A stretch of DNA of 44,162 bases, from contig NC_049979.1 of assembly GCF_000003815.2 (NCBI RefSeq), positions 11,954,321-11,998,482 of the forward strand, read 5' to 3'. The notes under the pieces were generated by a model. The model was given only the letters and a program-made list of their open reading frames with translations, did no database searches and was not told the origin of the DNA. The DNA comes from Branchiostoma floridae. Lineage: Eukaryota > Chordata > Leptocardii > Amphioxiformes > Branchiostomatidae. Made by a program: the position numbers and the translations under genes. Shown piece after piece: positions 1-10,723 of this stretch; the first letter of the stretch is position 1; each line of letters opens with the position of its first letter.

Positions 1-99
1 CCTTTTCGTTCCTTTTCGTTCCTTTTCGTTCCTTTTCGTTCCTTTTCGTTCCTTTTCGTTCCTTTTCGTTCCTTTTCGTTCCTTTTCGTTCCTTTTCGC
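1..99. repeat. Decanucleotide tandem repeat (CCTTTTCGTT)
   Basis: About ten consecutive copies of a 10-bp unit with no visible variation, starting at base 1, so the array probably continues outside the window. The last copy degrades at base 99. Confidence 0.95.
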
Positions 100-182
100 A
101 CTTTCGGTAGACCCTCTTACAGGGGGATACTCTAGCCCCATTTCTTTTCATTCTTGCCCTTGATTATGTTCTGCGTACCTCT

Positions 183-1020
183 GTGGACACACACAAGAAC
201 TTTGGCTTTACCTTACAGAAAGCCAGGAGCAGCAGATATCCAGCTAAGAGGATCACAGATGCTGATTATGCAGATGACTTGGCATTACTTGCCGACAAAA
301 TTGCACATGCTGAAAAGTTATTACATGAGCTGGAAGAGGCAGCTTCTGGGATTGGTCTCTATGTTAACGTTAAGAAAACTGAGTTTATCTGTTTTAATCA
401 CATTGGCAAGATTGATGCCCTGAATGGAGCTCCTGTGAAAAAAGTCGAAAGGTTCTCGTATCTGGGAAGTGACATCTCGTCTTCTGAAAGGATATTTTGA
501 TTCGCATTGCCAAAGCCTGGAGTGCTCTTCACAACCTAAGTTCAGTCTGGTAGTTCTTCACTACCAGACAACCTGAAAAGGGATTTTTTCAGAGCGATAG
601 TTGAATCTATACTATTGTATGGCTCACCAGTTTGGACATTAACTAGGAAGCTAGAAAACAAGCTTGATGGTACTTACACGCGTATGCTGAGGGCCGTGCT
701 TAACAAGTCATGGAAACAACATCCTACCAAAGAACCGTGAGTTGTATGGCAATATTCCCGCCATGTCAACCATCATCAGGGAGCGTAGGACTATTGTCAT
801 TGTTTTAGGAACAAAGCAGAGCTTGCTAGTGAACTCGTACTGTGGAAACAAACACACGCGAATGCACATACTGGGCGACCTCGACTAACATACATAGACC
901 AGCTGGCTCGTGATGTGGGGCTGCGGGTTGAGGACTTAGAAAATGCTAGTGGGGACAGAGACGTTTGGAAGGAGAGAATGGACCTGGTCCGGGCAACCAG
1001 CCCGTGATGATGATGATGAT
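183..1020 (+). mobile_element. Degenerate non-LTR retrotransposon, reverse-transcriptase C-terminal part
   Basis: The plus strand reads an RT palm fragment with the catalytic YADD box (DADYADDLALLAD) at about 240-300, then VNVKKTEF and YLGSDISSSE. It continues in other frames with LYGSPVWTL (about 610-640) and RMLRAVLNKSW, and a terminal segment QLARDVGLRVEDLENASGD up to a stop near 1008. Several frameshifts and stops show it is dead. The (GATGAT)n stretch at 1008-1024 looks like the simple-repeat 3' tail of such elements. The 5' part, including any endonuclease, is missing. Confidence 0.8.
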
Positions 1021-1074
1021 GATGAAATCTAAGTGGTCAGGAAGGTTTCACATAAGACTAGGAACACATAGTAA

Positions 1075-1135
1075 GGTATACCAACAGTAAGTTGTAGGGA
1101 CCAGTACATCGTACGGGTGGAAAACTTTTTTGGCG
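1075..1135 (+). repeat. Dispersed repeat fragment (second copy, inverted, at 24,140-24,190)
   Basis: GGTATACCAACAGTAAG...GGGACCAGTACATCGTAC matches, in reverse complement, a stretch in the intron around 24,140-24,190. It is therefore a dispersed family rather than unique DNA. No coding potential seen. Confidence 0.6.
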
Positions 1136-1439
1136 ACGCCTGATGGGCGAGCCTAATAGTATAGTGTGGGACCGTTTGCAAAGAATTCCAAAACTTCCAC
1201 AGGAATGTCAGGAATGTAGATTCCGCGCGTGCGTAGTTGCATCATGCTGGACTGAACCATTACCTCCACGGGTAAGCTTTCCAGTCGCATGGCGCATGCC
1301 GATATACGTGTGCAAACTTGGAAAGTTTGGTGGCCTTCTTCACCCTTGATATCTTTGTTTCAAAAATGCAAACCGATGTGTGAAACAAGAATTGTTTGTG
1401 CTTTAATGATGTATAACATGTGGAGGTTTGTGAGATAGC

Positions 1440-1740
1440 GATGTGATAGTTACCTTCGCCAAGAACGTTATATTTTGGGTAGCGTTTGTATGTGTGTGTG
1501 TGTGTGTTTGTAGAAGACCACCATAACTTGAGAACGCCTGGATGGATGGTATTGATACCCTAAATAAATAAATTAATTAATTAATATATAAATAAATAAA
1601 TAAATAAAAATTAACAAATAAAAATAGACAAATAAATAAAAATAAATAGAACACAAATAAATGAAAATAAATAAATAAATAAAAATGGAAAAATGAAAAT
1701 GAATAGATAAATATATAAATGTGGGTAGGCCTTGTTGAGA
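1440..1740. repeat. Dispersed repeat with TG microsatellite and AAAT-rich low-complexity tract
   Basis: A (TG)n run near 1492-1508 is followed by a phrase (CATAACTTGAGAACGCCTGG) that recurs in altered form near 2845-2875, then about 140 bp of AAATAAAT-type simple sequence to about 1715. Confidence 0.75.
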
Positions 1741-2460
1741 CCTGGAAACGATTAGATTTTGGGCCCCCTAGCGGCCGGTTACTTTACTGCAGGGGAACTT
1801 CCTGGTTTGATATCTCGAGTTTTGGACATGCTGCGGCTATGCATTTTAAGTGGTAGACAGCTCTTGATGCCGTGAGTTAGTGGTATAGGTTTGCAGCCCC
1901 CCCCCCCCCCAGCGGCTTGTTTTAGAACTGCAGGACAGGTTTGGTTTTACTTTGGCATTCTATGGCATTAGTTATCTGTTTTCTGATGATGTTTTTTTTT
2001 TTCAATCTACGGCTTAAATGCGCTCATTTTACAGCTGCTTTGCACAATTTACAGTGTGGTCGAAAACTTTTTTAACGGCCGAAAATTGACGCAAGCGCGG
2101 ATGTCATCCATATAATCAAATCAACATGGCCTAAAAGTACTGTACTCTAGTCACATACATGTACTGTCATGGAAAAACTGGCGGCTCCGATAACCGCAAG
2201 TAGGAAACAATTTCCCTGTTACTCGGCAAGGGTGTCACAAACAGACAGTTCTGTCAGTCCACTTTGACATACATATGTACAGTGCTAGCATGATAAACTT
2301 TCGCCCCTAGCGGCTTGTTTCGGAACTGTAGGGGGTGGTTAAGTACCAGACTTCGAAAGGGAATAACTCAAGGGGTTGACGGATCATCATGATTTTTGGT
2401 ATGTAGATAACTTATCATCAATGCCATTAATAAGTGGTGCTTCACATGATTAAATATCAA
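1740..2460. repeat. Patchwork of dispersed repeats, including one end of a MITE-like family
   Basis: The phrase CCCCTAGCGGC...GAACTGCAGG recurs at about 1765, 1905 and 2305, and again near 4305. The stretch about 1945-2135 matches 23,514-23,705 in reverse complement, ending in the shared terminus (CATCCATATAATCAAATCAA, then CATGGCC). No gene seen from 1,020 to 2,880. Confidence 0.65.
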
Positions 2461-2879
2461 TTATGCAAATCAGAATCTAATTTGCTTAATTGATGAGCTG
2501 ATGAAAATTGTCTAAAACTGCTTTGTTTTTTAATAGGACAATTGCAACATGTGGTATTTGTAACTGAGAAAGAGAAGGATATTGATGGATAAATATCATG
2601 CCAATAAAGACATAATCTGCCTAATTGATGAGAAATGCTATAATCCATTGTGGTAAATGACGGAAATTTCTCACTTGTGGCATTTGAAAGTTATGTACAG
2701 GTGAACATCATTGACCATTAAAAGAAAATGCGACTAAAGCCTTCTTTATTAACATAGATTGTGTATGTCTGTTAGTATCTCCAAGAAAAATGGAGGTATA
2801 GTTTTTCGTGTGTCTGTCTGTGTGTGTTTTCAGATAGTTGTGGTAAGCATAACTTTAGAACCTCTTGATGGACTATTTT

Positions 2880-4250
2880 TTTAACCTTTATTTAACCTTG
2901 ATACATCATTCGGCCTGAGCCGTTTTTCAAGATTTCAAGGGTGGAGGAGGTCAGAGGTCTAAATACCTTTTAAATACAATGCAGTACACAAAAGATACAA
3001 TTCATACAATACATAACAATAACATTCGGTCCATAGATACTTTCGTATTCAACATAACATCAGTCCATCTCATAGTCCACAGTTACATAATTTCTCGTCG
3101 AGTCAAGTTCTTAAATGACGATAAAGAGGGCGCCTGCCTCAAGTTCAGCCTCAGACTATTCCACAGAACTGTGCCTGAGTACGTTATAGATCTCCGAAAC
3201 GCTTCCCTGTGGACCATTGGTAAGTATAGTAGGTTGAATTCGCCTTGTCGCGTTGATCTAGTTGACCTTTCCCTACAGTATGTAAACAAGTTTCTCATGT
3301 AGACTGGCAGTAAGTTGTTTAGAGCCTTGTATGTGAGCAACGCCTTCTGGTGTCTGTGTATGGATTTGATGTTCTTCCATCCTAGACGAGTCAACACTTC
3401 GGCCGAGGGTGTTCTGTAGGTGGCCTTCAGTAGCGGCTTCCCGGCCCTGTTCTGCATTCGTTGGAGTTTTTGAAGGTCTTGCTCCGGTGCAGTATACCAA
3501 ACAGCACTTCCATATGTGATGTACGGCAGGAAGATTGTATTGTATAGAGTACGAAGTGCTGATGTAGATACAAAGGGACTGACATGTTTCATAATACTTA
3601 ATGCTCGTCTTAACTTACTAAGGACGTCTTTGACGTGCCACTTCCAATTCAGTTGATTGTCAATGAATATACCCAAGTATTTGTACATGTAGCACAGATT
3701 GATAAAATCGACCATTTATGGCCAACCTGGGGTTTGTACAAGTTTTCAGTTTTTTATCTGTACCTATTAGTATACACTTGCACTTTCCTTCGTTTATCGA
3801 CAGAGAGTTCACTGCAAACCATTGAGACAACCTTTCGAGATCTGTCTGAAGGGCAGTCTCGATGGTCCCAGAATCCTTGCTGCTGAAGTGAATAACCGTG
3901 TCATCGGCATACATTGAAATTTCACAATTTTGAATACAGTTACGCATGTTATTTACATAAATAATGAATAAAAGTGGACCCAAAATCGAGCCTTGTGGAA
4001 CGCCGTACTTCACTGTGTGGAAGCTAGAAAGGACTCAATTTAAAGAAGTACAGTGCTGTCTTCCAGAGAGGTAGGAAGCGAACCAGTCAAGAGCTCCATC
4101 TTGGATACCGTACTTGAACAATTTTTGAAGCAGGATAGAATGGTCCAATGTATCGAACGCTTTAAACAGATCGATAAACACAGCCCCGGTGAGGTTTCCA
4201 CAGTTCATGGCTGTGAACCATTTCTCAACAAGTGATGATACTTTTGTATT
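2880..4250 (-). mobile_element. 5'-truncated CR1/L2/Jockey-like non-LTR retrotransposon with broken reverse transcriptase
   Basis: On the minus strand, RT motifs appear in order: AVFIDLFKAFDTLDH (about 4,190-4,140), YGVPQGSILGPLLF (about 4,010-3,965) and the catalytic MYADDT (about 3,920-3,900). A C-terminal thumb-like part follows (YLGIFIDNQLNWKWHV, ITYGSAVW, ALLTYKALNNLLP, GTVLWNSLR) to a stop near 3,083. An in-frame stop near 4,035 and a frameshift near 3,680 show it is inactive. The 3' end near 2,880-2,905 has an AAATAAAGGTTAA-type tail. No endonuclease or ORF1 is present, as expected for 5' truncation. Confidence 0.87.
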
Positions 4251-5119
4251 TGGTATGTAGGTAGGGGGTAGGTAGAGAAGACGAAGGTAAAGGTCAATTT
4301 TGGGCCCCCTAGTGTGACCATGGTGCTGCAGCAGAAGTTCACTTTTTTGTATCTTTTTACCTGGACATGCTACGGTTTTGATCTTTTAGTGGCAGATAGC
4401 TTGTGATGTAAGGAAGAAGTGGTGTATTGGGCAGCAGCTTGCTCTGGAACTGCAGGAGCGTTTATGTCAAAATCTTCCAAGGAGCATAACGGAACATAGG
4501 AATGATGGGTTTTCATGACATTTGGTATGCAGGTACCTGCGGCAGAGATGTACATAATGAAGTACAAATTATGCAAATGTCGACTTAATTTGCATACTTA
4601 ATGAGGAAAATCTATATTTACAGTGTTTTCCAGTATAGGACTCAAATACATGTAACATATGTAGTTTGTGGCAGGTGGAAAATAAGCCGATTTTAATTAT
4701 TCAACTAAGTCCCTAATTTGCATAATTAGTGTGAAAGTGTCCTAATTCTTCTTAGTACATGTAGTAAATGATTGGGCTGTCAACATGTGTAAGTTAGTGA
4801 AAGGTGTACATAAGCAAGCATAAATCATGTAGATGTGAAAGTCATTTCTCTAATCAGAATATTTTATGGACGTATGAGGTCTCCGAACTCTTGTTTGCAT
4901 GGAGAAGGTGATCAAGTGATATAATTTATGCAAATGTATCTTTTTACCTGGTTTACCTGTCTTCATCGAACCTGAAGTCGATCAGGAGGCCCGTCACTAA
5001 CCTCATACCAACAAATTTCGGACCGTTAGACTTTGTGAATGGAGGTAACCGTTCCATTTTCTAAATGGCAAAACAACGAAATATCTTTGCTTCATTTCTA
5101 TCTACAAAAGCTTTCTTTA
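4250..5119. repeat. Dispersed repeat sequence, no gene seen
   Basis: Contains GGGCCCCCTAG and further phrases shared with 1,740-2,400 (light-AT sequence, TTTGCATA motifs). No open frame with recognisable content. The remaining sequence to 5,119 shows nothing I can name. Confidence 0.45.
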
Positions 5120-5560
5120 TTAATGAATATAAAAATATAGATATTTATTTTCATACAAACCACTAATGATGTAAAATCTAGGTACAATGCATTTTCTTAT
5201 ATTCATTAAAAGATTCACCCAATTACTGCATAATGGTCTTGCCCCAGCAGCTGCAGGTTTTAGAAGCCGGGTTTGCTTTGTAAGGTTGGTGTAAACGGGT
5301 ATACTGGAAATTTCATCGTTGTGGTCATATTGGAGGAATGTCATTACTGTGCTACTGTTGGTGCATTTGCGGGCGGAATTGACGTTCTTTCTCTCGGTTA
5401 ACAGTTTGGATTTTTCCTCCACGTGTTTCAGTCTTGCAGCCTTGTATGTGTTTAGCAGACGTGACAGAGCCAGTTTCTTTTCGTCCGTCCTGAAGAAGAA
5501 AACCCTGCGTTTTAGACAAGTTGTGTCTATTTTTCCTTGTATGTTTCCACTTCGTCCCAT
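5120..5560 (-). CDS. Unrecognised 146-codon open frame, doubtful
   Basis: The minus frame reads MGRSGNIQGKIDTTCLKRR and then a Lys/Arg/Glu-rich helical-looking stretch (KAARLKHVEEKSKLL). It starts right beside the 60-bp minisatellite. I do not recognise a family. Codon content looks less repetitive than the array, but there is no promoter, splice or homology evidence. It could be a decayed element ORF or chance. Confidence 0.15.
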   Translation of the reverse strand: MGRSGNIQGKIDTTCLKRRVFFFRTDEKKLALSRLLNTYKAARLKHVEEKSKLLTERKNVNSARKCTNSSTVMTFLQYDHNDEISSIPVYTNLTKQTRLLKPAAAGARPLCSNWVNLLMNIRKCIVPRFYIISGLYENKYLYFYIH

Positions 5561-5570
5561 TGTTCGCAGA

Positions 5571-6288
5571 CCAAGTAAGATTCCCGGTTCGACCTCGGGT
5601 CGCGGGCTGAAGCTGCATTCTCGTGCGAGACCAAGTAAGATTCCCGGTCCGACCTCGGGTCGCGGGGTGAAGCTGCATTCCAGTGTGAGACCAAGTAAGA
5701 TTCCCGGTCCGACCTCGGGTCGCGGGGGGAAGCTGCATTCCTATGCGAGACCAAGTAAGATTCCCGGTTCGACCTCGGATCGCGGGCTGAAGCTGCATTC
5801 CTGTGCGAGACCAAGTAAGATTCCCGGTCCGACCTCGGGTCGTGAGGCGGAGCTGCATTCCCGTGCGAGACCAAGGAAGACTCCGGGCCGCCCCCGGGTC
5901 GCGGGGTGAAGCTGCATTCCAGTGCGAGACCAAGTAAGATTCCCGGTTCGACCTCGGGTCGCGGGCTGAAGCTGCATTCTCGTGCGAGACCAAGTAAGAT
6001 TCCCGGTCCGACCTCGGGTCGCGGGGTGAAGCTGCATTCCAGTGTGAGACCAAGTAAGATTCCCGGTCCGACCTCGGGTCGCGGGGGGAAGCTGCATTCC
6101 TATGCGAGACCAAGTAAGATTCCCGGTTCGACCTCGGATCGCGGGCTGAAGCTGCATTCCTGTGCGAGACCAAGTAAGATTCCCGGTCCGACCTCGGGTC
6201 GCGGGGCGGAGCTGCATTCCCGTGCGAGACCAAGGAAGACTCCGGGCCGCCCCCGGGTCGCGGGGTGAAGTTACGTTCGGGTGCCACA
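5571..6288. repeat. GC-rich 60-bp minisatellite organised as a 359-bp higher-order repeat, two copies
   Basis: Six distinguishable units (five of 60 bp, the sixth 59 bp with CCGGGCCGCCCCCGGG) form a 359-bp block at 5,571-5,929. It repeats almost base for base at 5,930-6,288; the one clear difference is CGTGAGGCGG versus CGCGGGGCGG. Each unit contains CCAAGTAAGATTCCCGGT and GACCTCGGGTCGCGGG. Since 60 is divisible by 3, long open frames appear on both strands without being genes. Confidence 0.95.
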
Positions 6289-6985
6289 CCGGTAAGATTC
6301 CCGGTTCGACCTCGGGTCGCGGGGTGGAGTTACATTCCGGACTTAGTCTAGGTACAGTTCCCGGTATGGCCTCGGGGTTCAGTCACTTACTGGTGCGAAG
6401 CCAGGTACGGTTCCGATTCAACCCGAGTCGCGGGGTGGAGTTACATTCTGGACTTAGTCTACCTACAGTTCCCGGTACGGTCTCGGGGTTCAGTCACTTA
6501 CTGGTGCGAAGCCAGGTACAGTTCCGGCTCAACCTCGGGTCGCGGGGTGGAGTTACATTCCGGACTTAGTCTAGCTACAGTTCTCGGTACGGCCCCGGGG
6601 TTCAGTCACTTACGGGGGCGAAGCCAGGTACAGTTCCGGCTCAACCTCGGGTCGCGGGGTGGAATGACATACTGGACTTAGTCTAGCTACAGTTCCCGGT
6701 ACGGCCTCGGGGTTCGGTCACTTATTGGTGCGAAGCCAGGTATAGTTCTGGCTCAACCTCGGGTCGCGGGGTGGAGTTTCATTCTAGGTACAGTTCCCGG
6801 TACGGCCACGGGGTTCAGTCACTTACGGGTGCGAAGCCAGGTACAGTTCCGGCTCAACCTCGGGTCGCGGGTTGGAGTTACATTCTGGCCTCAGTCTAAG
6901 TACAGTTCCCGCGGTACGGCCTCGGGCTTCAGTCACTCGCCGGTGCGAAGCCAGGTACAGTCAGGTACACTCCGGTTCGTTTCCA
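6289..6985. repeat. Second minisatellite, ~111-bp dimeric units related to the 60-bp array
   Basis: About six units, each with TACAGTTCCCGGTACGGC, GGGGTTCAGTCACTTACT, GGTGCGAAGCCAGGTACAG and CAACCTCGGGTCGCGGGGTG. Spacing is about 111 bp with indels. The shared core CTCGGGTCGCGGG shows that both arrays descend from one ancestral unit. Confidence 0.9.
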
Positions 6986-7402
6986 GTTCTAAGTGATGCT
7001 TTTGTACATGGTATGGAATATGGCATTGGAAATTGGAGAAGTTTGGAAGTGGACCCTACTCACAGCCAGTGACATCTGCCTGTTGACACCCGTTCCGTAG
7101 ATTTGGAGGGGAGGTGCGTCAACACCAAAGGAATCACTCCATATAGCCAGGCAGAGTTTACGGCAAGGCAAGGGTTTAGTGGCGACGTCAAAATGTACAA
7201 GGGGAATGGCTTGGGGGCATAACTCAGTTTTATTAGGGCCAAGGGCCTCTGGTATTTTGTTTTGGCAAGGGAGAGAATTTTGTTTGGGGAGAGAAGGAGC
7301 TGGTATAAATGAGAGTGGGCTGGTAGTAATAGTAAGGCGAGGGTTGTCTTGACTAGAGTTCAGAGAAGGATAGGGCATAACAGCCAATGGTAGCGAAGGC
7401 GG
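6986..7402. other. No recognisable gene
   Basis: A 132-codon minus-strand open frame (7387-6989) has no recognised domain, and no supporting signals were seen. Unique-looking, moderately GC-rich sequence between the minisatellites and a direct-repeat pair. Confidence 0.4.
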
Positions 7403-7752
7403 CAGACGGCGATTTCCGCATCACTCATTAGGAGGACCTATGCTTACGCATGATAGATAGGAAACTATTTATTATGCATGAGCATTGGTCGGACGAACAT
7501 GAGTCACATGACCTAACCTTATAAGTACAGCGGATGTGTCTGATACCTGGCAGTGCGTCGTAGGTTCTCCGTGCGCCTCTGGAGCCTAAGCGAACCCACC
7601 CGCCCACCCCAGGACATTTCTTTTGGTGGGGTGCATGCAGCATGCGCCCGCTCAGGGCGGGCGCCATAGCCGCCTAACACTTTAGGCTTCAGACGGCGAT
7701 TTCCGCATCACTCATTAGGAGGACCTATGCTTACGCATGATAAATAGGAAAC
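7403..7752. repeat. 63-bp near-perfect direct repeats flanking ~224 bp with a GC-rich hairpin
   Basis: 7403-7465 and 7690-7752 differ at one base (TGATAGATAGG versus TGATAAATAGG). Each begins CAGACGGCGATTTCCGCATC. The interior contains an 8-bp perfect stem GCGCCCGC (7644-7651) and GCGGGCGC (7657-7664) with a 5-nt loop. It may be a small terminally repeated element or a tandem duplication; no ORF of note. Confidence 0.85.
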
Positions 7753-8606
7753 TTTCTGTTAGACAGACTAGGGCCTAGACGAAATAGTCAAAGTATGGGC
7801 GAATCAAGTCTACGTGGATTTGGTACGGGCATTTGGTACAGGCCTGAAACCCCTCGGATTTTGTTCGGATTTTGTTCGCATACGTTTTGATGTAACATCT
7901 CTACAGCTCCTTTGCTATTTTAGAAACTAGGTTATATGCGTTGATGACCTGCCCCGAGGTATATACAATGTATGTGTGCTAACGCCTAGTCCTTTGCTAT
8001 AACCACCGAATAAAACCGGTTTTATGAGACCATTATAACACCATATACACCAAAGAACAGGCAGGTCATTAACGTTATTATCATATAGACTTCCCAAACT
8101 TGCAAACTCCTACATGTGTATGACATATACTTCCCTTGGTACTATACGTGTGAAATCATGAATTCCTTTGTCAAATTTCTGAAAATTCTTTGTTCTTTGG
8201 TACATAAGGGGATAACAGATTCCATTTTAAAAACCAAAATTTTCCAAAAGAAATATTTAAAACATTGCAGTCTTGGCATGTCAAATATTTTCAAACTTAT
8301 TCTGTACTGTATTCATGATCATTCTGCCCTGTGAGGTCTGATATTTCCTCCAAGCTCTGTGCTATTCTGATTGGTTAATTTCCTGTGTATTGCTCCTTCT
8401 GATCTACTACAACTTTTGTTGTGAAGATGAATCTGGCCGATTGCACTTAGTGGTTGGAGATAATTTTCCTGCAATTTCTTTGTCCAGGATGACTTGTCAC
8501 AACTGGTAGTTCATCTCTGATGGCTCATCAGCTCAGCAACAAGATCTTGGAGTTGATACACGTAGACATGCATCTACACAGTGTCACACACAGATATACA
8601 CCTGTT

Positions 8607-8637
<31 letters not shown>

Positions 8638-9191
8638 TTTTATCTGTATAACCCCAGCGGACAAGTCCTTAATTGGGCTAAAGGGTATTGCAATAAAGGA
8701 ATATAGTAATGCACAAATATAATACACCTGTATGCATTATAGTACTTATATCCTTATAGTACTTAGTCACACACACACACACAGAACATAACTTGGGAAG
8801 CCAAAAGCACCAATCACACAGTGTATTGTATGCAGATTACTATTTATTCATTGCACTACCATCTTTATATGCCACATGAGGATGAAATAACATCTCATCA
8901 TGCCGCGGACTATTTCATCACTTGTCAATCCTTTTCCTGTCAATTCCACTTGAATTTGCTTTTTACCTGTAAAACAAAAGAAAGGGTATTATTGTCTGAC
9001 TGCACAGATTATAATCATTACACACATTAATTGCGTGAATGAGAAATGCGTGGGCTGTAATGTGTGAATCAGACGTTTCGTTAATCAGTTATTAATAAGC
9101 TGTTGCATTCTAAAGTTTATCAATTTTGGTCCATCATCTATCAATCAATGATGTCTTATGAATATCATGCAAATAATTTCCCTCCCGTTAG
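7753..9191. other. Intergenic or 3'-flanking sequence with CA microsatellites
   Basis: AT-rich and without a credible ORF. (CA)n runs lie at about 8,608-8,634 and 8,770-8,782. The part nearest 9,400 is probably the SCO-spondin 3' UTR. Confidence 0.5.
8843..8848 (-). terminator. Candidate AATAAA polyadenylation signal for the SCO-spondin transcript
   Basis: Reverse-complement AATAAA lies about 555 nt beyond the stop codon. It is the nearest canonical hexamer I noticed on the minus strand; variant hexamers closer in are not excluded. Confidence 0.3.
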
Positions 9192-9320
9192 AACCTTAGA
9201 GCCGACACAAACCTGTCTGACGTGAAGGAAATCCAGTCCTTGATGAAAGATAGGATGGAGTGGAGACAACTTTCAAGCTTGGCTCGAGCGGGAACTCAAC
9301 CAAAGAAAGTAAGTAAGTAA
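9192..9320 (+). mobile_element. C-terminal scrap of a non-LTR retrotransposon ORF
   Basis: Plus frame 9192-9320 reads NLRADTNLSDVKEIQSLMKD and then RMEWRQLSSLARAG...KK to a TAA. It resembles the C-terminal end (D-R-x-x-W-R-x-L) of non-LTR retrotransposon polyproteins and ends in a GTAAGTAAGTAA tail-like run. It lies 84 bp from the SCO-spondin stop, in opposite orientation, so it is probably part of that gene's 3' UTR. Confidence 0.6.
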
Positions 9321-9403
9321 CTAGGTTTTAGAAGGTGACAGACTATACAAATTATCATGTGAGACATACAGTTGAAAGAATTGGCATGACTGTTCATGTC
9401 TCC

Positions 9404-10723
9404 TTACTTGTCTGGACAGTGTTCGGAGGCACAGTTGCAGCTGGCGATGCGCGGCAGCACGAGGGAGTCCTCTCCACTGCCCTGGCAGGTCATGGTGACG
9501 AACTGCGTGGGCTGGAGGGCATCCAGCACGTAGGAGCAGCACTCGCACACCGTCACCACGTACGGCTCGGTGAACACGATGTCGGTGTAAGACGGGCACG
9601 CCCCCGAGCAGAACTGCACCTCCACACCAGGGGCCACACACTCTCCACGGGTCAGGTTACGCACCTCTGTCTGCAGGGAGCACTGCTCTGGCACTGGGTA
9701 AATACAGTCAGCAAAAATGTCAAGAGGTCAGAACATGTTGATGCACAATGAGTTTAAAGGCTTAAAAAAGGCTTAATTGTAAAGCCCTTATTTAATATTA
9801 TAATTAGTCAAATACATTGTCTTCATCAGTCGAGGTGCTTACACACACCCTTTGGGATGACATTCCCTTTTGTTCTACAACAGCTGTGTGATAGCACACT
9901 ACATAAAGTACTAAACATTTTTCCAGCATCGGAACATTTTTGACCATGGGCTCATCTGTTGGGTCCTGAAAGATATTGGTTGATGAAAGAAATACCAAGC
10001 AATATTGGAAATCCTTCTCATTTGTATTTTATATCACATAGCACTCAGTAATGGTTGATTTTACCTGTGATTTCCCTGAGATTGACCCAGGTACTCTTTC
10101 CTACCCAATAGTATGATGACCTACGACGTTTGTATCTTTTATTTGGGAAATCCCACCACAAGTGTGTCATGTAAGTCAAACAAGTTCAGTACATGAAGAA
10201 TTCTCTGTATGTACCATTTTGTAGTCCAGCCTAATCATCATCGATCACTCTACGTGTTGGTATCCTATTCAAATCATTGAACATAAAAATTGCATTTAAT
10301 ATATACCTGGCAAACCAAATCACAATTTGTGGTCCAGCAGCTAGGGGTATGCTCCCTGGTAAAACTGTGAATATATCACAATCTAAAATGCTGGTCACTG
10401 CATTTTAAGAGGCAAATTAGTATAGTATATGTAAGTCGAATGCCTCTAGAAAAAGAATTTGACCACATGCGAATAAAAGGCAACAGTCTCAATGACATAC
10501 TGCATCACACATATGTCTAACCTGTAAGCATGTCTGAGTATTGTGTGCTCACCGTGGCAGGCCTGCTGCCCACATGGCCGCATCTCCATGTTGTTTCCCT
10601 CACAGTCTGCACCGCCATACAGAGGGGCGGGGTCAGAACAGGCGCGAACACGAGACTGCTGACCGCTGCCACAGGTTACAGGGCACTCTGACCACTCCAA
10701 CCAGGCTGACCAACTGCCTGCCT
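9404..10723 (-). CDS. SSPO: C-terminal exons 49-50: last TSP1 and cystine-knot (CTCK) domain
   Basis: Exon 10723-10553 (171 nt) is a TSP1 ([20 protein letters not shown]...). After an 860-bp intron, exon 9693-9404 encodes 95 residues and the TAA stop. It is a complete C-terminal cystine knot: spaced cysteines in [47 protein letters not shown]. In von Willebrand factor, mucins and SCO-spondin this domain closes the protein and mediates dimerisation through an odd cysteine. It fixes the orientation and the 3' end of the gene. Confidence 0.92.

Noticed and set aside
183-4250. Intact, active retrotransposons
   Set aside because: Both larger fragments have stops or frameshifts in the RT region and lack 5' domains.
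5571-6288. tRNA-like B boxes (GGTTCGACCTC) in the minisatellite
   Set aside because: Only a partial match to the B-box consensus, with no A box at the proper distance.
5319-6289. Long open frames on both strands (up to 311 codons) with ~20-residue repeats
   Set aside because: They follow from the 60-bp minisatellite unit being divisible by three; all frames without a stop in the unit stay open. No start, splice or domain evidence.
6989-7387. 132-codon minus-strand frame
   Set aside because: No domain, motif or regulatory support; next to repeats; kept only as an unexplained stretch.
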